Positions 8,904 to 17,371 of a stretch of DNA of 64,000 nt are shown one piece after another (position 1 is the stretch's first letter; the number at the start of each line of letters is the position of its first letter). The stretch is from Pseudomonas rustica (lineage in GTDB: Bacteria; Pseudomonadota; Gammaproteobacteria; Pseudomonadales; Pseudomonadaceae). Made by a program: the position numbers and the translations under genes. The notes under the pieces were generated by a model. It made no database searches, was not told the origin of the DNA, and worked only from the letters and a program-made list of their open reading frames with translations. Location of the stretch: contig NZ_JAGYHF010000012.1 in assembly GCF_018336155.1 (NCBI RefSeq), forward strand, positions 124,001 through 188,000. Direction: 5' to 3'.

Positions 8904-10124
8904 TCAGCGTTGCAGTGCCTCGGCAATCGGCGCTTTGCCGAGACCGAAACTGAGCATCACCGCCAAACCGAGCACACCAATGGCGGCGCCCAGCCACAAC
9001 GCTGAAGACACGCCCGCGTGATCAACCATCAAGCCGCCAAACAGCGAACCCGAAGCAATCGCCACCTGAAACGTGGTCACCAACATGGCGGAACTGGCTT
9101 CCGGCAATTGCGGCGACGTCAGTTGCATCCAACTGCTCACGCCCAGCGGAATTGCGCCGTAGGCAACACCCCACACCAGCACCGCCAACGTCACGCCCCA
9201 ACCCTGCAACCCGGGCAAGGCCAATTGCGCGATCACCATCAGCAGCACCACGGCGCCCAGCGACGCACGCAAGTGCGTGGTGATGCTACCGGCCATGGCG
9301 AAGTTCGCCAACATGCCGACCAGGCCAAAGCCCAACAGAATCGAAGTGATCGCACTCGGCGAGAAACCCGCGTCATGCCCAAGGAACGGCGCAATGTAGG
9401 TGTACGCCGTGAAATGCGCCGCCACCACCGTACCGAGCAACAGCATGCTGCGGCGGGCATTGCTGCGTGACACAAATGCCACGAGCGCGCGCCACTTCAA
9501 GCCTTCACTGGAAGGCAATGACGGCAAGGTCAACGCTTGCGCAATCAGCGCCAGCAGCGCGAGCCCTGCGGTCACGGCAAACGACATCCGCCACGAAAAC
9601 AGCGTGCTGACAAACGTACCAAACGGCACACCGAACACCGTCGCCAAGGTAATCCCGGCAAAGATCAGTGCCGTCGCTTTCGCCGCTTTTGACTCGCTGA
9701 CCAACCGCCCGGCCGCCGCAATCGCCACCGCCCAGAAACCACCCAGCGCCACCCCCAACAAGCCGCGCCCCAACAACATGATCGGCAATGACGGCGCCAA
9801 CGCCGAGACGACGTTGGACGCCACCAGCAACAGGGTTAGCAGCAGCAACAAATGTCGCCGGTTCATTCGCCCCGCGCCCAGCATGATCGCCGGCGCCGAC
9901 ACTGCCGCTACCATGCCCGGCACAGTCACCATTAACCCGGCCATACCATCGGTGATGCCCAGGCTATTGGCAATTTGCGGCAGGACGCCGACAGGCAGGT
10001 ATTCGGTGGTGACAAAGGCAAAAGCGCCCAGGGCCACCGCGTACACCGACAGCCAGTCGCGCCAGGAGGACGGCTCAGCTGGCGCGAGCGCAGCGGTGGC
10101 CGGTGATGCAGACAGATCGTTCAT
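8904..10124 (-). CDS. MFS transporter, DHA1 family
   Basis: 406 aa with twelve predicted membrane segments. The N-terminal sequence SVYAVALGAFAFVTTEYLPVG is typical of the arabinose-efflux-like DHA1 exporters (AraJ/SotB type). GGAG precedes the ATG at 10124; upstream in-frame sequence runs into the divergent promoter region and is not transporter-like. The gene is divergent from the Gfo/Idh/MocA gene. The shared 223-base region contains two 12-base direct repeats that may be an operator. Substrate unknown. Confidence 0.9.
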   Translation of the reverse strand: MNDLSASPATAALAPAEPSSWRDWLSVYAVALGAFAFVTTEYLPVGVLPQIANSLGITDGMAGLMVTVPGMVAAVSAPAIMLGAGRMNRRHLLLLLTLLLVASNVVSALAPSLPIMLLGRGLLGVALGGFWAVAIAAAGRLVSESKAAKATALIFAGITLATVFGVPFGTFVSTLFSWRMSFAVTAGLALLALIAQALTLPSLPSSEGLKWRALVAFVSRSNARRSMLLLGTVVAAHFTAYTYIAPFLGHDAGFSPSAITSILLGFGLVGMLANFAMAGSITTHLRASLGAVVLLMVIAQLALPGLQGWGVTLAVLVWGVAYGAIPLGVSSWMQLTSPQLPEASSAMLVTTFQVAIASGSLFGGLMVDHAGVSSALWLGAAIGVLGLAVMLSFGLGKAPIAEALQR

Positions 10125-10166
10125 GGCAAAGCTCCACAGTAATGAGTGGCGCCATGCTAGGTATCT

Positions 10167-10208
10167 GATCACTGCGGAAAAACAGTGCGCAGCTCCGATC
10201 ACTGCGGA
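10167..10208. promoter_or_regulatory. Direct repeats GATCACTGCGGA, candidate operator
   Basis: GATCACTGCGGA occurs at 10167-10178 and again at 10197-10208, i.e. 30 bases apart, in the divergent promoter region between the MFS and Gfo/Idh/MocA genes. About three helical turns between copies fits a dimeric regulator on one face of the DNA. No regulator is assigned. Confidence 0.4.
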
Positions 10209-10347
10209 TCAATCGTTCCGCAATCGAACAGGCGTGCCGCCATTAGCGCCTTTCCTGTCCGCAGTGTTCGGCCCTTTGGCCGGTTTTTCCGCAGGGCTGC
10301 GCTCCCTAGACTTCACCTCGTCAGCCAAACCCTACGAGGACATTCCC

Positions 10348-11451
10348 ATGACAACTGCACACTCCCCTATTCGCGTCGGCATCATCGGCGTTGGCAACTG
10401 GGCTCGCCACGGCCACCTGCGCGTGCTTAATCTGCTGCCGCAATATCACCTGCAAGCGGTGTACAGCGAACGCCGTGAACGCGCCGAAGCCGCGGCCAGC
10501 GAGTACGCCATCAGCCAGGTCGCCGACTCTGTCGACGCGTTAGTCAATAACCCTGAAGTCGATCTGGTCGTGGTGCTCAACACCGCCCCGCAACACGAAA
10601 AAACCGTGCGTGCCGCCATCGCTGCCGGCAAAGACGTCTACTGCGAATGGCCGTTGACCACCACCACCGCAGACTCCGAACAATTGCTGCACCTGGCCAA
10701 AGACGCCGGCGTGCGTCACATCGTCGGCCTGCAACGCCGCCACGCGCCGCACAACCGCTACCTGCAAGACCTGCTGCAACAAGGCTACGTCGGCAAGGTG
10801 CGGTCCGTGCGGATGCACGTCAGCATGAATTACTTCCAGGCCTTGCGCCCCAACGCCCTGCGCTGGACCGCCCCCGAGGAAAACTTCTCCAGCGTCATTG
10901 CCATCTACGCTGGACACTTCCTCGACATGCTCTTCACCGCCACCGGCTGGCCAGTGAGCGTCTCGGGGCTGATGGTCAACCAGTTCCCGAAAGTGACCAT
11001 CAAGGAAACCGGCGAAGTGCTGGACAGCACCGCCCCCGACCAGCTCGTGCTCAGCGGCATGCTCGAAGACGGCGCCGTCATTTCGATCCACATCGAAGGC
11101 GGCAAACGCAACGGCTCGGGTGTGCAGATCGACATCACCGGCGACCAGGGGGATCTGAAAATCACCAACCGTTCGGCGTTTGGCGATGTCGGCGACGACT
11201 ATGTCGTCGAGGGCGCGCATGGCGATAACCTGACGCTGGAAGTGTTGCCCGTGCCTGAGAATTATCAGCGCCTGCCGGCCTCGTCATTGCCGTCAGCCGT
11301 GCTTGAACTGGCAGAGCTCTATCACGTGTATGCGCAGGATGTTGCCGAAGGCACCCATGCGGCGGCGACGTTCAACGATGCATTGCGCCTGCATCAGTTG
11401 CTGGATGCGGCAAAGAGCGGGACTCAAACTCCCCTGAAACGGATCGTGTGA
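10348..11451 (+). CDS. Gfo/Idh/MocA-family oxidoreductase
   Basis: 367 aa. The N-terminal Rossmann domain starts IRVGIIGVGNWARHGH. The EKPxxxx-like motif that normally holds the catalytic Lys reads CEWPLTTTTADSE, so Lys is replaced by Trp, a variation seen in some subgroups (galactose dehydrogenase-like and unknown ones). The C-terminal domain is the usual alpha/beta dimerisation module. Predicted to oxidise a sugar or polyol with NAD(P), but the changed motif makes the chemistry uncertain. ACGAGGA precedes the ATG; an open frame extends far upstream but runs antisense through the MFS gene. Confidence 0.9.
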   Translation: MTTAHSPIRVGIIGVGNWARHGHLRVLNLLPQYHLQAVYSERRERAEAAASEYAISQVADSVDALVNNPEVDLVVVLNTAPQHEKTVRAAIAAGKDVYCEWPLTTTTADSEQLLHLAKDAGVRHIVGLQRRHAPHNRYLQDLLQQGYVGKVRSVRMHVSMNYFQALRPNALRWTAPEENFSSVIAIYAGHFLDMLFTATGWPVSVSGLMVNQFPKVTIKETGEVLDSTAPDQLVLSGMLEDGAVISIHIEGGKRNGSGVQIDITGDQGDLKITNRSAFGDVGDDYVVEGAHGDNLTLEVLPVPENYQRLPASSLPSAVLELAELYHVYAQDVAEGTHAAATFNDALRLHQLLDAAKSGTQTPLKRIV

Positions 11452-11515
11452 CGACTCATGCTTGTGAAATCCCTCGATATTGAACTATCGAGTATGAAAC
11501 CTCGTTGGCGCAGCC

Positions 11516-11537
11516 GGGGCGGACACATGCCCGCCCC
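11516..11537. terminator. Hairpin between convergent genes
   Basis: GGGGCGG pairs with CCGCCCC across an 8-base loop, between the end of the Gfo/Idh/MocA gene and the convergent NTF2-like gene. There is no T-run; possible bidirectional terminator. Confidence 0.4.
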
Positions 11538-11589
11538 GAAGCGCCATTTAATCTCAGAGGCCATAATTGGATCGTCGCAGCCCGCCCTT

Positions 11590-11994
11590 TTACTCAATTG
11601 AATCCGGGAAACGTGCGCCGAACATCGGTAGGCCGCTGGCAGAACTGACTGTGGTCGCCTCGTCCTGGAGCACGTCCCAGTGTTCGACCAGAATGCCATT
11701 TTCGAGACGCACAATGTCTACTGCGATGAGCGCAGTCGGACTACCGTTTCCAGAGAAACGGCCATGAACCATCACTTTGTCATCCTCTGCCATTATGACG
11801 CTGGGTTCATACATCAGTGTATTGGGCAGACTTTTGATCAAGTCAAATAAACCCTGCCGTCCTTGAGGGATAAGCGCACTGTGCTGAATATAGTCCGCTG
11901 ACCAATAGTCCTCGGCTGCATCGTAGTCACGTTGATTGAATAAAGCATCGAAAGCTTTAAGTACGATAGATTTGTTTTTTTCTTCAATATTCAT
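11590..11994 (-). CDS. NTF2-like / SnoaL-type protein
   Basis: 134 aa with the alpha+beta cone fold pattern of ester-cyclase-like SnoaL proteins: an N-terminal helix (KNKSIVLKAFDALFNQRDYDAAEDYW), then strands containing YIQHSALIPQGRQGLFDLI and HGRFSG...VDIVRLENGILVEHWDVLQ. Members act as isomerases, cyclases or ligand binders; no specific reaction can be assigned. AGGAGCAACT precedes the ATG. Confidence 0.85.
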   Translation of the reverse strand: MNIEEKNKSIVLKAFDALFNQRDYDAAEDYWSADYIQHSALIPQGRQGLFDLIKSLPNTLMYEPSVIMAEDDKVMVHGRFSGNGSPTALIAVDIVRLENGILVEHWDVLQDEATTVSSASGLPMFGARFPDSIE

Positions 11995-12680
11995 AGTTGC
12001 TCCTGATTGTATGTTGAGCTTAGGGAAATAGAACGCAGGCCATGCGAGTCCTAATGGACAGTTAAAACGACAGGGTTGGCCTCTAGAGCGCTTTCAAATT
12101 CCGTCAAGTCCGGTTGTGAAAGAGCGAACAAAGGACAACGCATCAGAGTTCCGCACGCTGTAGGCAATACATCCTAGTCCTGAGGATTTAACCGTATAAG
12201 CCGAAAAACCGACATTTCATGCCAAACCGTTCACTCTGACCGAGGACTTTCTATACACAAGTCGTCGTTGTTAAGCATGAGGAGCAACGGTAGATCTGAG
12301 TCCACGGCAGGCGCTTAGCCGCCTTTCATAGCTTACGAGTATTGGTTAAAGGCTTCCTCGTGATCGTGCGCGTGTACGAAACGACAAAGGCGTTGTTCAA
12401 AAACGCCTGAAATCTCGATGATTTGCAGAAACAAAAACGGGGGAGGTCATACTGCGACATTTCCGCGTTCATAGCCCGCTATCGGACGACCTTTGCTGCC
12501 AGCCAAGGGTCGATTTTTCAGGACTTCGCGACAAGCAGGAAATCGGCCATAAGCAGCCATTCGCGAAGGGCAGCTATGGGTCGAAAGCGGTCAGTCGCGA
12601 CCATCCGCTTCTGGCCGAAAGCTGTCGTTCGTGAGTGGCAGCTATCGGTCAGAAGCGATCCTTCGGGAGTTCAGTAGGCC
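11995..12680. repeat. Gene-free 690 bp with degenerate ~31-bp repeats
   Basis: No credible gene. From about 12,450 to 12,670 imperfect copies of a unit like GGCAGCTATCGGTCGAAAGC followed by a GGTCGTTCGCGA-like end recur in both orientations (about 12,555-12,602, 12,605-12,633 and 12,634-12,668). Related pieces lie at 13,170-13,215 and at the start of the window. It separates the metabolic region from the effector/immunity island. Confidence 0.55.
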
Positions 12681-13082
12681 CTACTTCGAAAGCCCGGTAA
12701 CGCCGCCATTGACCTCACACAAAATTCTATCGAGCTCAGGCCTTGTCCACTTCTCCCAAGGAAATACGTTGCGGTCATCGCCGCTGTGCCAATACTCGCC
12801 TGCATCAAATGCCTGGTAGATAGAGAATGCCGGCTGGGGCATATCCGCGTGCAGGGACAAATCGACGATATCCCTGATGACAATATTCATCACCTCATCA
12901 CAGTAATGAAAATCGCGGGCGCCCGTAATAAACAGTCTTGCTACTGAGATCGCCAATTGATTCAGAAGATCGCGACTGTCGATCTGCAGGTGCTCACACA
13001 TAACACTTAATTCGGTATTTGGGTTTTTTTGAATGATCCCCAGTACGTAATCAAGGTTGGCATCACTAAGACCTGTGGCCAT
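12681..13082 (-). CDS. Hypothetical protein next to the immunity array
   Basis: 133 aa, no signal peptide or membrane segment; largely helical with an acidic/aromatic C-terminal part (FDAGEYWHSGDDRNVFPWEKWTRPELDRIL). Not recognised. It is on the same strand as, and about 225 bases downstream of, the DUF2931 array. It is A+T-richer than the flanking housekeeping genes, as expected for an island gene. A cytoplasmic immunity role is conceivable but unsupported by any motif. Confidence 0.65.
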   Translation of the reverse strand: MATGLSDANLDYVLGIIQKNPNTELSVMCEHLQIDSRDLLNQLAISVARLFITGARDFHYCDEVMNIVIRDIVDLSLHADMPQPAFSIYQAFDAGEYWHSGDDRNVFPWEKWTRPELDRILCEVNGGVTGLSK

Positions 13083-13307
13083 GGGATCAAAGTACCCGTG
13101 AATTCAGTTTTGCGATGGACTCAAGGAAAGCATGTCAGAAAACACATTGCCGGAGTTACTGCTGAACGTCCGCTTTGGTTCGAAAGCAGCTTCGGCCAAA
13201 AGCGGTCTCTTACGTTCAAAGCAAACGTTCAATCGCAAGAAATCGAAACCCTCTGCTTAATAAGATTTTGCGGCAATATTCGGAAAACGTACACTTTGGC
13301 CCTTCGG

Positions 13308-13967
13308 CTACCAACTCCCATAAGGGATGCCGTACTTCTCGATGTAACGCTTCGACTTTTCACTGACCGGATAAGCATAACGCCCTTCGTTCTTTCCTTG
13401 GCTCGGCCCCAGTGGCTCGATCTCGGCCTGCCCTCGCGCGACTTTAACCGGGTGATTACAAGAGTCTCTTACCCAAACCTGCACGACACCACCGGGTGCT
13501 AGACCTAAGTAGACCGATGCCATAGACCTGGCCTCTTGATCAGGGGCTCGTAGACAACGCTGGTTGACGGATTGCACCATCAACTGCCTGGCCTGCTCTG
13601 GAATATCTACCCAGGCTTGCCACGTTTTCTGTTCGACGATCGATTGCCAGCGAACCCATATCCGAACGGGCAAATCTGCCCCCACTACCCTCCTGCCACT
13701 GCCCCCTACTCCTCCAGTCCAACCCCGGGCTGACTCTGTCCCGTCCTCAGGCTCTCCCCCCGCAGCGGTGCCGCCGCCAACCTTTAAGAAAATCTTGCCA
13801 TTAATGTCTTGCACAGAGCTGTTCTCTACCCAGACTTTCATATAGTCCGGTTCAGTGAACGCCAGCTCCCACCATTCAGATTTCGGGTCATTTTTCGCTG
13901 AAAGCGAATCAGCAGATTGGCAGCCCGTAATGAAAATCGCGCCTAGCAGATAAATAATTTTCTTCAT
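13308..13967 (-). CDS. DUF2931 lipoprotein, array copy 1 (most distal)
   Basis: 219 aa. A lipoprotein signal peptide ends in the lipobox ITGC, followed by a DUF2931 domain with the conserved PDYMKVWVE, IWVRWQS, YLGLAPGGVVQVWVRDSC and C-terminal KYGIPYGSW segments. All six array members share this layout. Placement downstream of a DUF2235 phospholipase and predicted periplasmic anchoring fit a type VI lipase immunity protein (inference from family context). I use the ATG at 13967, which begins the signal peptide; the start at 13985 adds six residues. It lies 11 bases after copy 2. Confidence 0.88.
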   Translation of the reverse strand: MKKIIYLLGAIFITGCQSADSLSAKNDPKSEWWELAFTEPDYMKVWVENSSVQDINGKIFLKVGGGTAAGGEPEDGTESARGWTGGVGGSGRRVVGADLPVRIWVRWQSIVEQKTWQAWVDIPEQARQLMVQSVNQRCLRAPDQEARSMASVYLGLAPGGVVQVWVRDSCNHPVKVARGQAEIEPLGPSQGKNEGRYAYPVSEKSKRYIEKYGIPYGSW

Positions 13968-13978
13968 TAATGTACGGC

Positions 13979-14662
13979 TCACCAACTCCCGTAAGGGATA
14001 CCGTACTGGTCGATATAACGCTTGGCTTTTTCACTCACTGGATAAGCGTAGCGACCACCGTTTTTCCCCTGCTCGGGACCTAGCGGTTCAATTTCACCCT
14101 GAGCTCTAGCCACCTTGACTGGACGGTGGCACGAGTCTCTGACCCAAGCTTGAAGTATTCCTCCCGGCGCTAGACCTACATAAAGCGTTGCCTTGTACCG
14201 CGCGTCTCTTTCGGGTGTTTTCGGGCAGCGCTGATGTGTTGACTTCACCATCAGTTGCCTCGCTTCTTCCGGAATCTCTATGAATCCTTTATAGGTTTTC
14301 TGCTCGGATATGGACTGCCACCGCACAAAGATCAGTTTCGGAAGCTGAGCGCCGGTTACTGACTTCCCGGACCCGCTAACAGGCCCCCAACCACGGGCAG
14401 ACTCCGTGCCATCTTCCGGCTCACCTCCAGCCGCTGAGCTTCCGCCCGCTCTGAAAAACACTCTGTTGTTGATATCAAGAACTGAGCTGTCTTCTACCCA
14501 AACTTTCATATAGTCCGGCTCAATGAATCCCATTTCCCACCATGGGGATTTGGGATCATTTTTCGCTGAAAGTGGGTCGGCGGTCTGACACCCACCAATC
14601 AACAACGCGCACAGCACGGATACTACGTTCCTAAAAAAGGAAATCGGATTACCAACTCCCAT
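13979..14662 (-). CDS. DUF2931 lipoprotein, array copy 2
   Basis: 227 aa; signal peptide with lipobox IGGC, then a full DUF2931 domain ending IPYGSW. The N-terminus (MGVGNPISFFRNVVSVLC) is nearly the same as that of copy 5. Its ATG lies inside the last codons of copy 3, giving a 14-base out-of-frame overlap that implies translational coupling. The open frame continues upstream but in the frame opposite copy 3, so the internal ATG at 14662 is the likely start. Confidence 0.87.
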   Translation of the reverse strand: MGVGNPISFFRNVVSVLCALLIGGCQTADPLSAKNDPKSPWWEMGFIEPDYMKVWVEDSSVLDINNRVFFRAGGSSAAGGEPEDGTESARGWGPVSGSGKSVTGAQLPKLIFVRWQSISEQKTYKGFIEIPEEARQLMVKSTHQRCPKTPERDARYKATLYVGLAPGGILQAWVRDSCHRPVKVARAQGEIEPLGPEQGKNGGRYAYPVSEKAKRYIDQYGIPYGSW

Positions 14663-15302
14663 ACGGAATCCCGAATTTTGCGATATAGCGTTTAGATTTT
14701 TCACTGATGGGGTATGCGTAACGCCCTTCGGTTTTCCCCTGACTCGGCCCCAGCGGTTCGACCTCGGCTTTTGCCTTGGCCACTTCGATTGGATGGTGGC
14801 AGGAATCTCTGACCCACACTTGCACAACGCCCCCGGGAGCCAAGCCAAGATAGACCGAAGATATATAGGTGGCTGTTTGATCTGGCGTTTTCTCGCAACG
14901 CTGGTTAATTGAAGTAAGCATCAGTTGCCTGGCTTTTTCCGGTATATCAATCCAGGCGCGGTAGGTTTGAGGTTCTACGATAGATTGCCAGCGAACGTAG
15001 ATTCGCTTCGGGAGATCGGCGCCAACCACTGGTCTCGCAGAGGCGCCCACACCATCCCAACCTCGGGCGGAATCGGTTCCATCCTCTGGTTGCCCACCTG
15101 ATGCAGATCCACTGCCTGTGCGCAGAAACGTTTTTCCCTTGATGTCCTCGACTGCCGTGTCTTCAACCCAGACTTTCATGTAATCAGGTTCGACAAAGCC
15201 GAGTTCCCACCATGGGGATTTAGGGTCGTTGTTGGCGGACTGCGCATCATTTGACTGGCAACCAGCAATGAACAGAGCGCACAAAACAATCAATCGGGAC
15301 AT
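14649..15302 (-). CDS. DUF2931 lipoprotein, array copy 3
   Basis: 217 aa; lipobox IAGC after a short hydrophobic segment, then a complete DUF2931 domain (WWELGFVEPDYMKVWVEDT ... FGIPYGSW). It starts seven bases after copy 4, using GGAGC from the end of copy 4 as ribosome site, and its end overlaps copy 2. Confidence 0.88.
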   Translation of the reverse strand: MSRLIVLCALFIAGCQSNDAQSANNDPKSPWWELGFVEPDYMKVWVEDTAVEDIKGKTFLRTGSGSASGGQPEDGTDSARGWDGVGASARPVVGADLPKRIYVRWQSIVEPQTYRAWIDIPEKARQLMLTSINQRCEKTPDQTATYISSVYLGLAPGGVVQVWVRDSCHHPIEVAKAKAEVEPLGPSQGKTEGRYAYPISEKSKRYIAKFGIPYGSW

Positions 15303-15309
15303 CAGCTAC

Positions 15310-15963
15310 TTACCAGCTCCCGTACGGGACGCCGTACTTGTCGATATACCGCTTGGCCTTTTCACTGCCAGGGTAGGCATACCGCCCTTGATTCTTACCC
15401 TGACTCGGCCCCAAAGGTTCGATTTCAGCTTGAGCTCTAGCCACTTTGACCGGATGGTGACACGAGTCACGAACCCATACTTGTACGACCCCACCAGGAG
15501 CCAAGCCCAAATAAATCGACGCGATAAAACTAGCCGTCTGATTCGGGGTTTCTGCACAGCGCTGATTCACTGATGTATACATCAACTTCCTCGCCTCTTC
15601 GGGTATGTCCACCCAGACTTTGTAAGTTTGCGGCTCTACGATGGATTGCCAACGGACAAAGATTCGTTTCGGCAGATCCGCACCTACCACTGCTTTTGCG
15701 GAGCTACCCAAGCCATGCCAGCCACGTGCAGATTCAGTACCGTCTTCCGGCTCTCCTCCCGACGCAGTTCCTCCGCCAGTACGCGAGAACAACTGGCCTT
15801 TGACGTCTTCTACGGCACTGTCCTCAACCCAGACTTTCATGTAACGAGGTTCTGTAAAGGCGAGCTCCCACCATGGAGATTTCGGATCGTTCTTTGCTGA
15901 TAGAGGATCAGCATGACAACCCGCTACAGACGTCAGACAAAGTAGAGCCAAAAGAACTTTCAT
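15310..15963 (-). CDS. DUF2931 lipoprotein, array copy 4
   Basis: 217 aa; lipobox VAGC, complete DUF2931 domain ending VPYGSW. The ATG at 15963 shares its A with the TGA of the DUF2235 C-terminal relic just upstream (TGATG). The same effector-to-immunity junction occurs at the intact effector, where TAA is followed directly by ATG. This copy was therefore probably the cognate partner of the lost second effector (inference). Confidence 0.88.
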   Translation of the reverse strand: MKVLLALLCLTSVAGCHADPLSAKNDPKSPWWELAFTEPRYMKVWVEDSAVEDVKGQLFSRTGGGTASGGEPEDGTESARGWHGLGSSAKAVVGADLPKRIFVRWQSIVEPQTYKVWVDIPEEARKLMYTSVNQRCAETPNQTASFIASIYLGLAPGGVVQVWVRDSCHHPVKVARAQAEIEPLGPSQGKNQGRYAYPGSEKAKRYIDKYGVPYGSW

Positions 15964-16037
15964 CACAAGAGCGTCCAATCAGGTACGTGGGGATGTTGTA
16001 CGCATATTCCATTCGGAGGGGCCGCGTTAATGCCCAC
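15963..16037 (-). pseudogene. Relic of a second DUF2235 effector (C-terminal 24 codons)
   Basis: Read on the minus strand, the frame ending in TGA at 15963-15965 gives 24 residues, including INAAPPNG...VQHPHVPDWTLL, against the intact effector's C-terminus INAPTENG...VQHPHVADWKLW. By hand alignment 15 of 24 residues match. A stop codon precedes it, and only about eight bases separate it from the stop of copy 5. It is what remains of a second effector gene after deletion or recombination between immunity genes. Confidence 0.85.
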
Positions 16038-16044
16038 CTAAGGA

Positions 16045-16728
16045 TTACCAACTCCCATACGGGATGCCGTACTTCTCAATGTAACTCTTTGACTTTTCAC
16101 TGACTGGATACGCGTATCGTCCTTGGTTCTTTCCCAGACTTGGCCCCAAAGGTTCGATCTCGGCTTGTGCTTTAGCTACCTTGACAGGACGGTGACATGA
16201 GTCACGAACAAACACCTGCACGACTCCCCCAGGAGCCAATCCCAAATAGATAGAGGCGCTGTAGCTAGCCTGTTGCGTTGGCGTTTCTGGGCATCGTTGA
16301 TTCACCGACGCAACCATCAATTGTCTTGCCTTTTCGGGTACATCTACCCAAACCTGATAGGTTCGCGGCTCAACGATGGACTGCCAACGCACGTAAATGC
16401 GTTTGGGCAAATCTGCTCCAGTCACTGCTTTTGTGGCAGCACCCACGGCGTGCCAGCCTCGTGCGGATTCTTTACCGTTTTCCGGTTCCCCACCTGCGGC
16501 AGTACCTCCGCCCGTGCGTCTGAATACCTTGCCGTTGATGTCCTCTACGGCACTGTCTTCGACCCATACCTTCATATAGTAAGGCTCGGTAAATCCTAGT
16601 TCCCACGAAGAAGACTTAGGATCATTTTTCGCTGAAAATGGATCGGCAGTCTGACATCCACTAGTCAACAACACGCACAGCACCACGATGACATTTCTGA
16701 TAAAGGAAATCGGATTACCAACTCCCAT
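16045..16728 (-). CDS. DUF2931 lipoprotein, array copy 5
   Basis: 227 aa; MGVGNPISFIRNVIVVLC signal segment, lipobox TSGC, full DUF2931 domain with WWELGF changed to SSWELGF. The ATG at 16728 lies inside the last codons of copy 6 (14-base out-of-frame overlap), exactly as at the copy 2/3 junction. This suggests that a two-gene block was duplicated. Confidence 0.87.
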   Translation of the reverse strand: MGVGNPISFIRNVIVVLCVLLTSGCQTADPFSAKNDPKSSSWELGFTEPYYMKVWVEDSAVEDINGKVFRRTGGGTAAGGEPENGKESARGWHAVGAATKAVTGADLPKRIYVRWQSIVEPRTYQVWVDVPEKARQLMVASVNQRCPETPTQQASYSASIYLGLAPGGVVQVFVRDSCHRPVKVAKAQAEIEPLGPSLGKNQGRYAYPVSEKSKSYIEKYGIPYGSW

Positions 16729-17371
16729 ATGGAATGCCGTACTTGTCGATATAAAGCTGAGCCTTTTCGCTGACAGGGTAAGCATACTGCCCCCCGTTTT
16801 TACCCTGCTCCGGCCCTAGCGGCTCTAAGTCCGCTTGTGCTCGAGCAACTTTTACCGGACGTCGACACAAATCCCTCACCCAAACCTGCACAACGCCACC
16901 AGGTGCCAATCCCAAATAGACCGATGCCATGAAACGTGCAGTTTTATCAGGTGTTTCCGGGCAACGTTGATGGGTAGATGTCACCATCACTTGCCTCGCC
17001 TCTTCAGGGATATCCACCCATGCCCGATAGGTCTTCCGCTCTGGTATCGATTGCCAACGCACAAAAATACGTTTTGGAAGATCTGCGCCGATCACCGGTT
17101 TTCCAGTGCCGCCCACACCGATCCATCCACGCGCAGACTCTTTGCCGTCGTTCGGTTCGGCACCACTTGCGTTCCCCCCTCCTGCCCGCAAATAAGTTTT
17201 GCCGTTGATGTCTTCCACGGCGCTGTCTTCAACCCAGACATTCATAAAATTGGGTTTGATGAATGCCAATTCCCACCACTCGTATTTCGGGTCATCTTCA
17301 CCCGATTGTGAGTTTGAGGCCTGACATCCCGAGATAAATAAAGCGCCCAGCAGGGCTACAAGTATTCTCAT
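16715..17371 (-). CDS. DUF2931 lipoprotein, array copy 6, adjacent to the effector
   Basis: 218 aa; signal peptide with lipobox ISGC, complete DUF2931 domain. It differs from the others at several conserved spots (KPNFMNVWVE, NDGKESARGW). Its ATG follows the TAA of the DUF2235 gene directly, the tightest pairing in the array. This makes it the best candidate for the current cognate immunity protein (inference). Confidence 0.88.
   Translation of the reverse strand: MRILVALLGALFISGCQASNSQSGEDDPKYEWWELAFIKPNFMNVWVEDSAVEDINGKTYLRAGGGNASGAEPNDGKESARGWIGVGGTGKPVIGADLPKRIFVRWQSIPERKTYRAWVDIPEEARQVMVTSTHQRCPETPDKTARFMASVYLGLAPGGVVQVWVRDLCRRPVKVARAQADLEPLGPEQGKNGGQYAYPVSEKAQLYIDKYGIPYGSW

Noticed and set aside
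9400..10347. Upstream extension of the Gfo/Idh/MocA gene
   Set aside because: It runs antisense through the MFS gene; the ATG at 10348 has a good ribosome site and begins the Rossmann fold.
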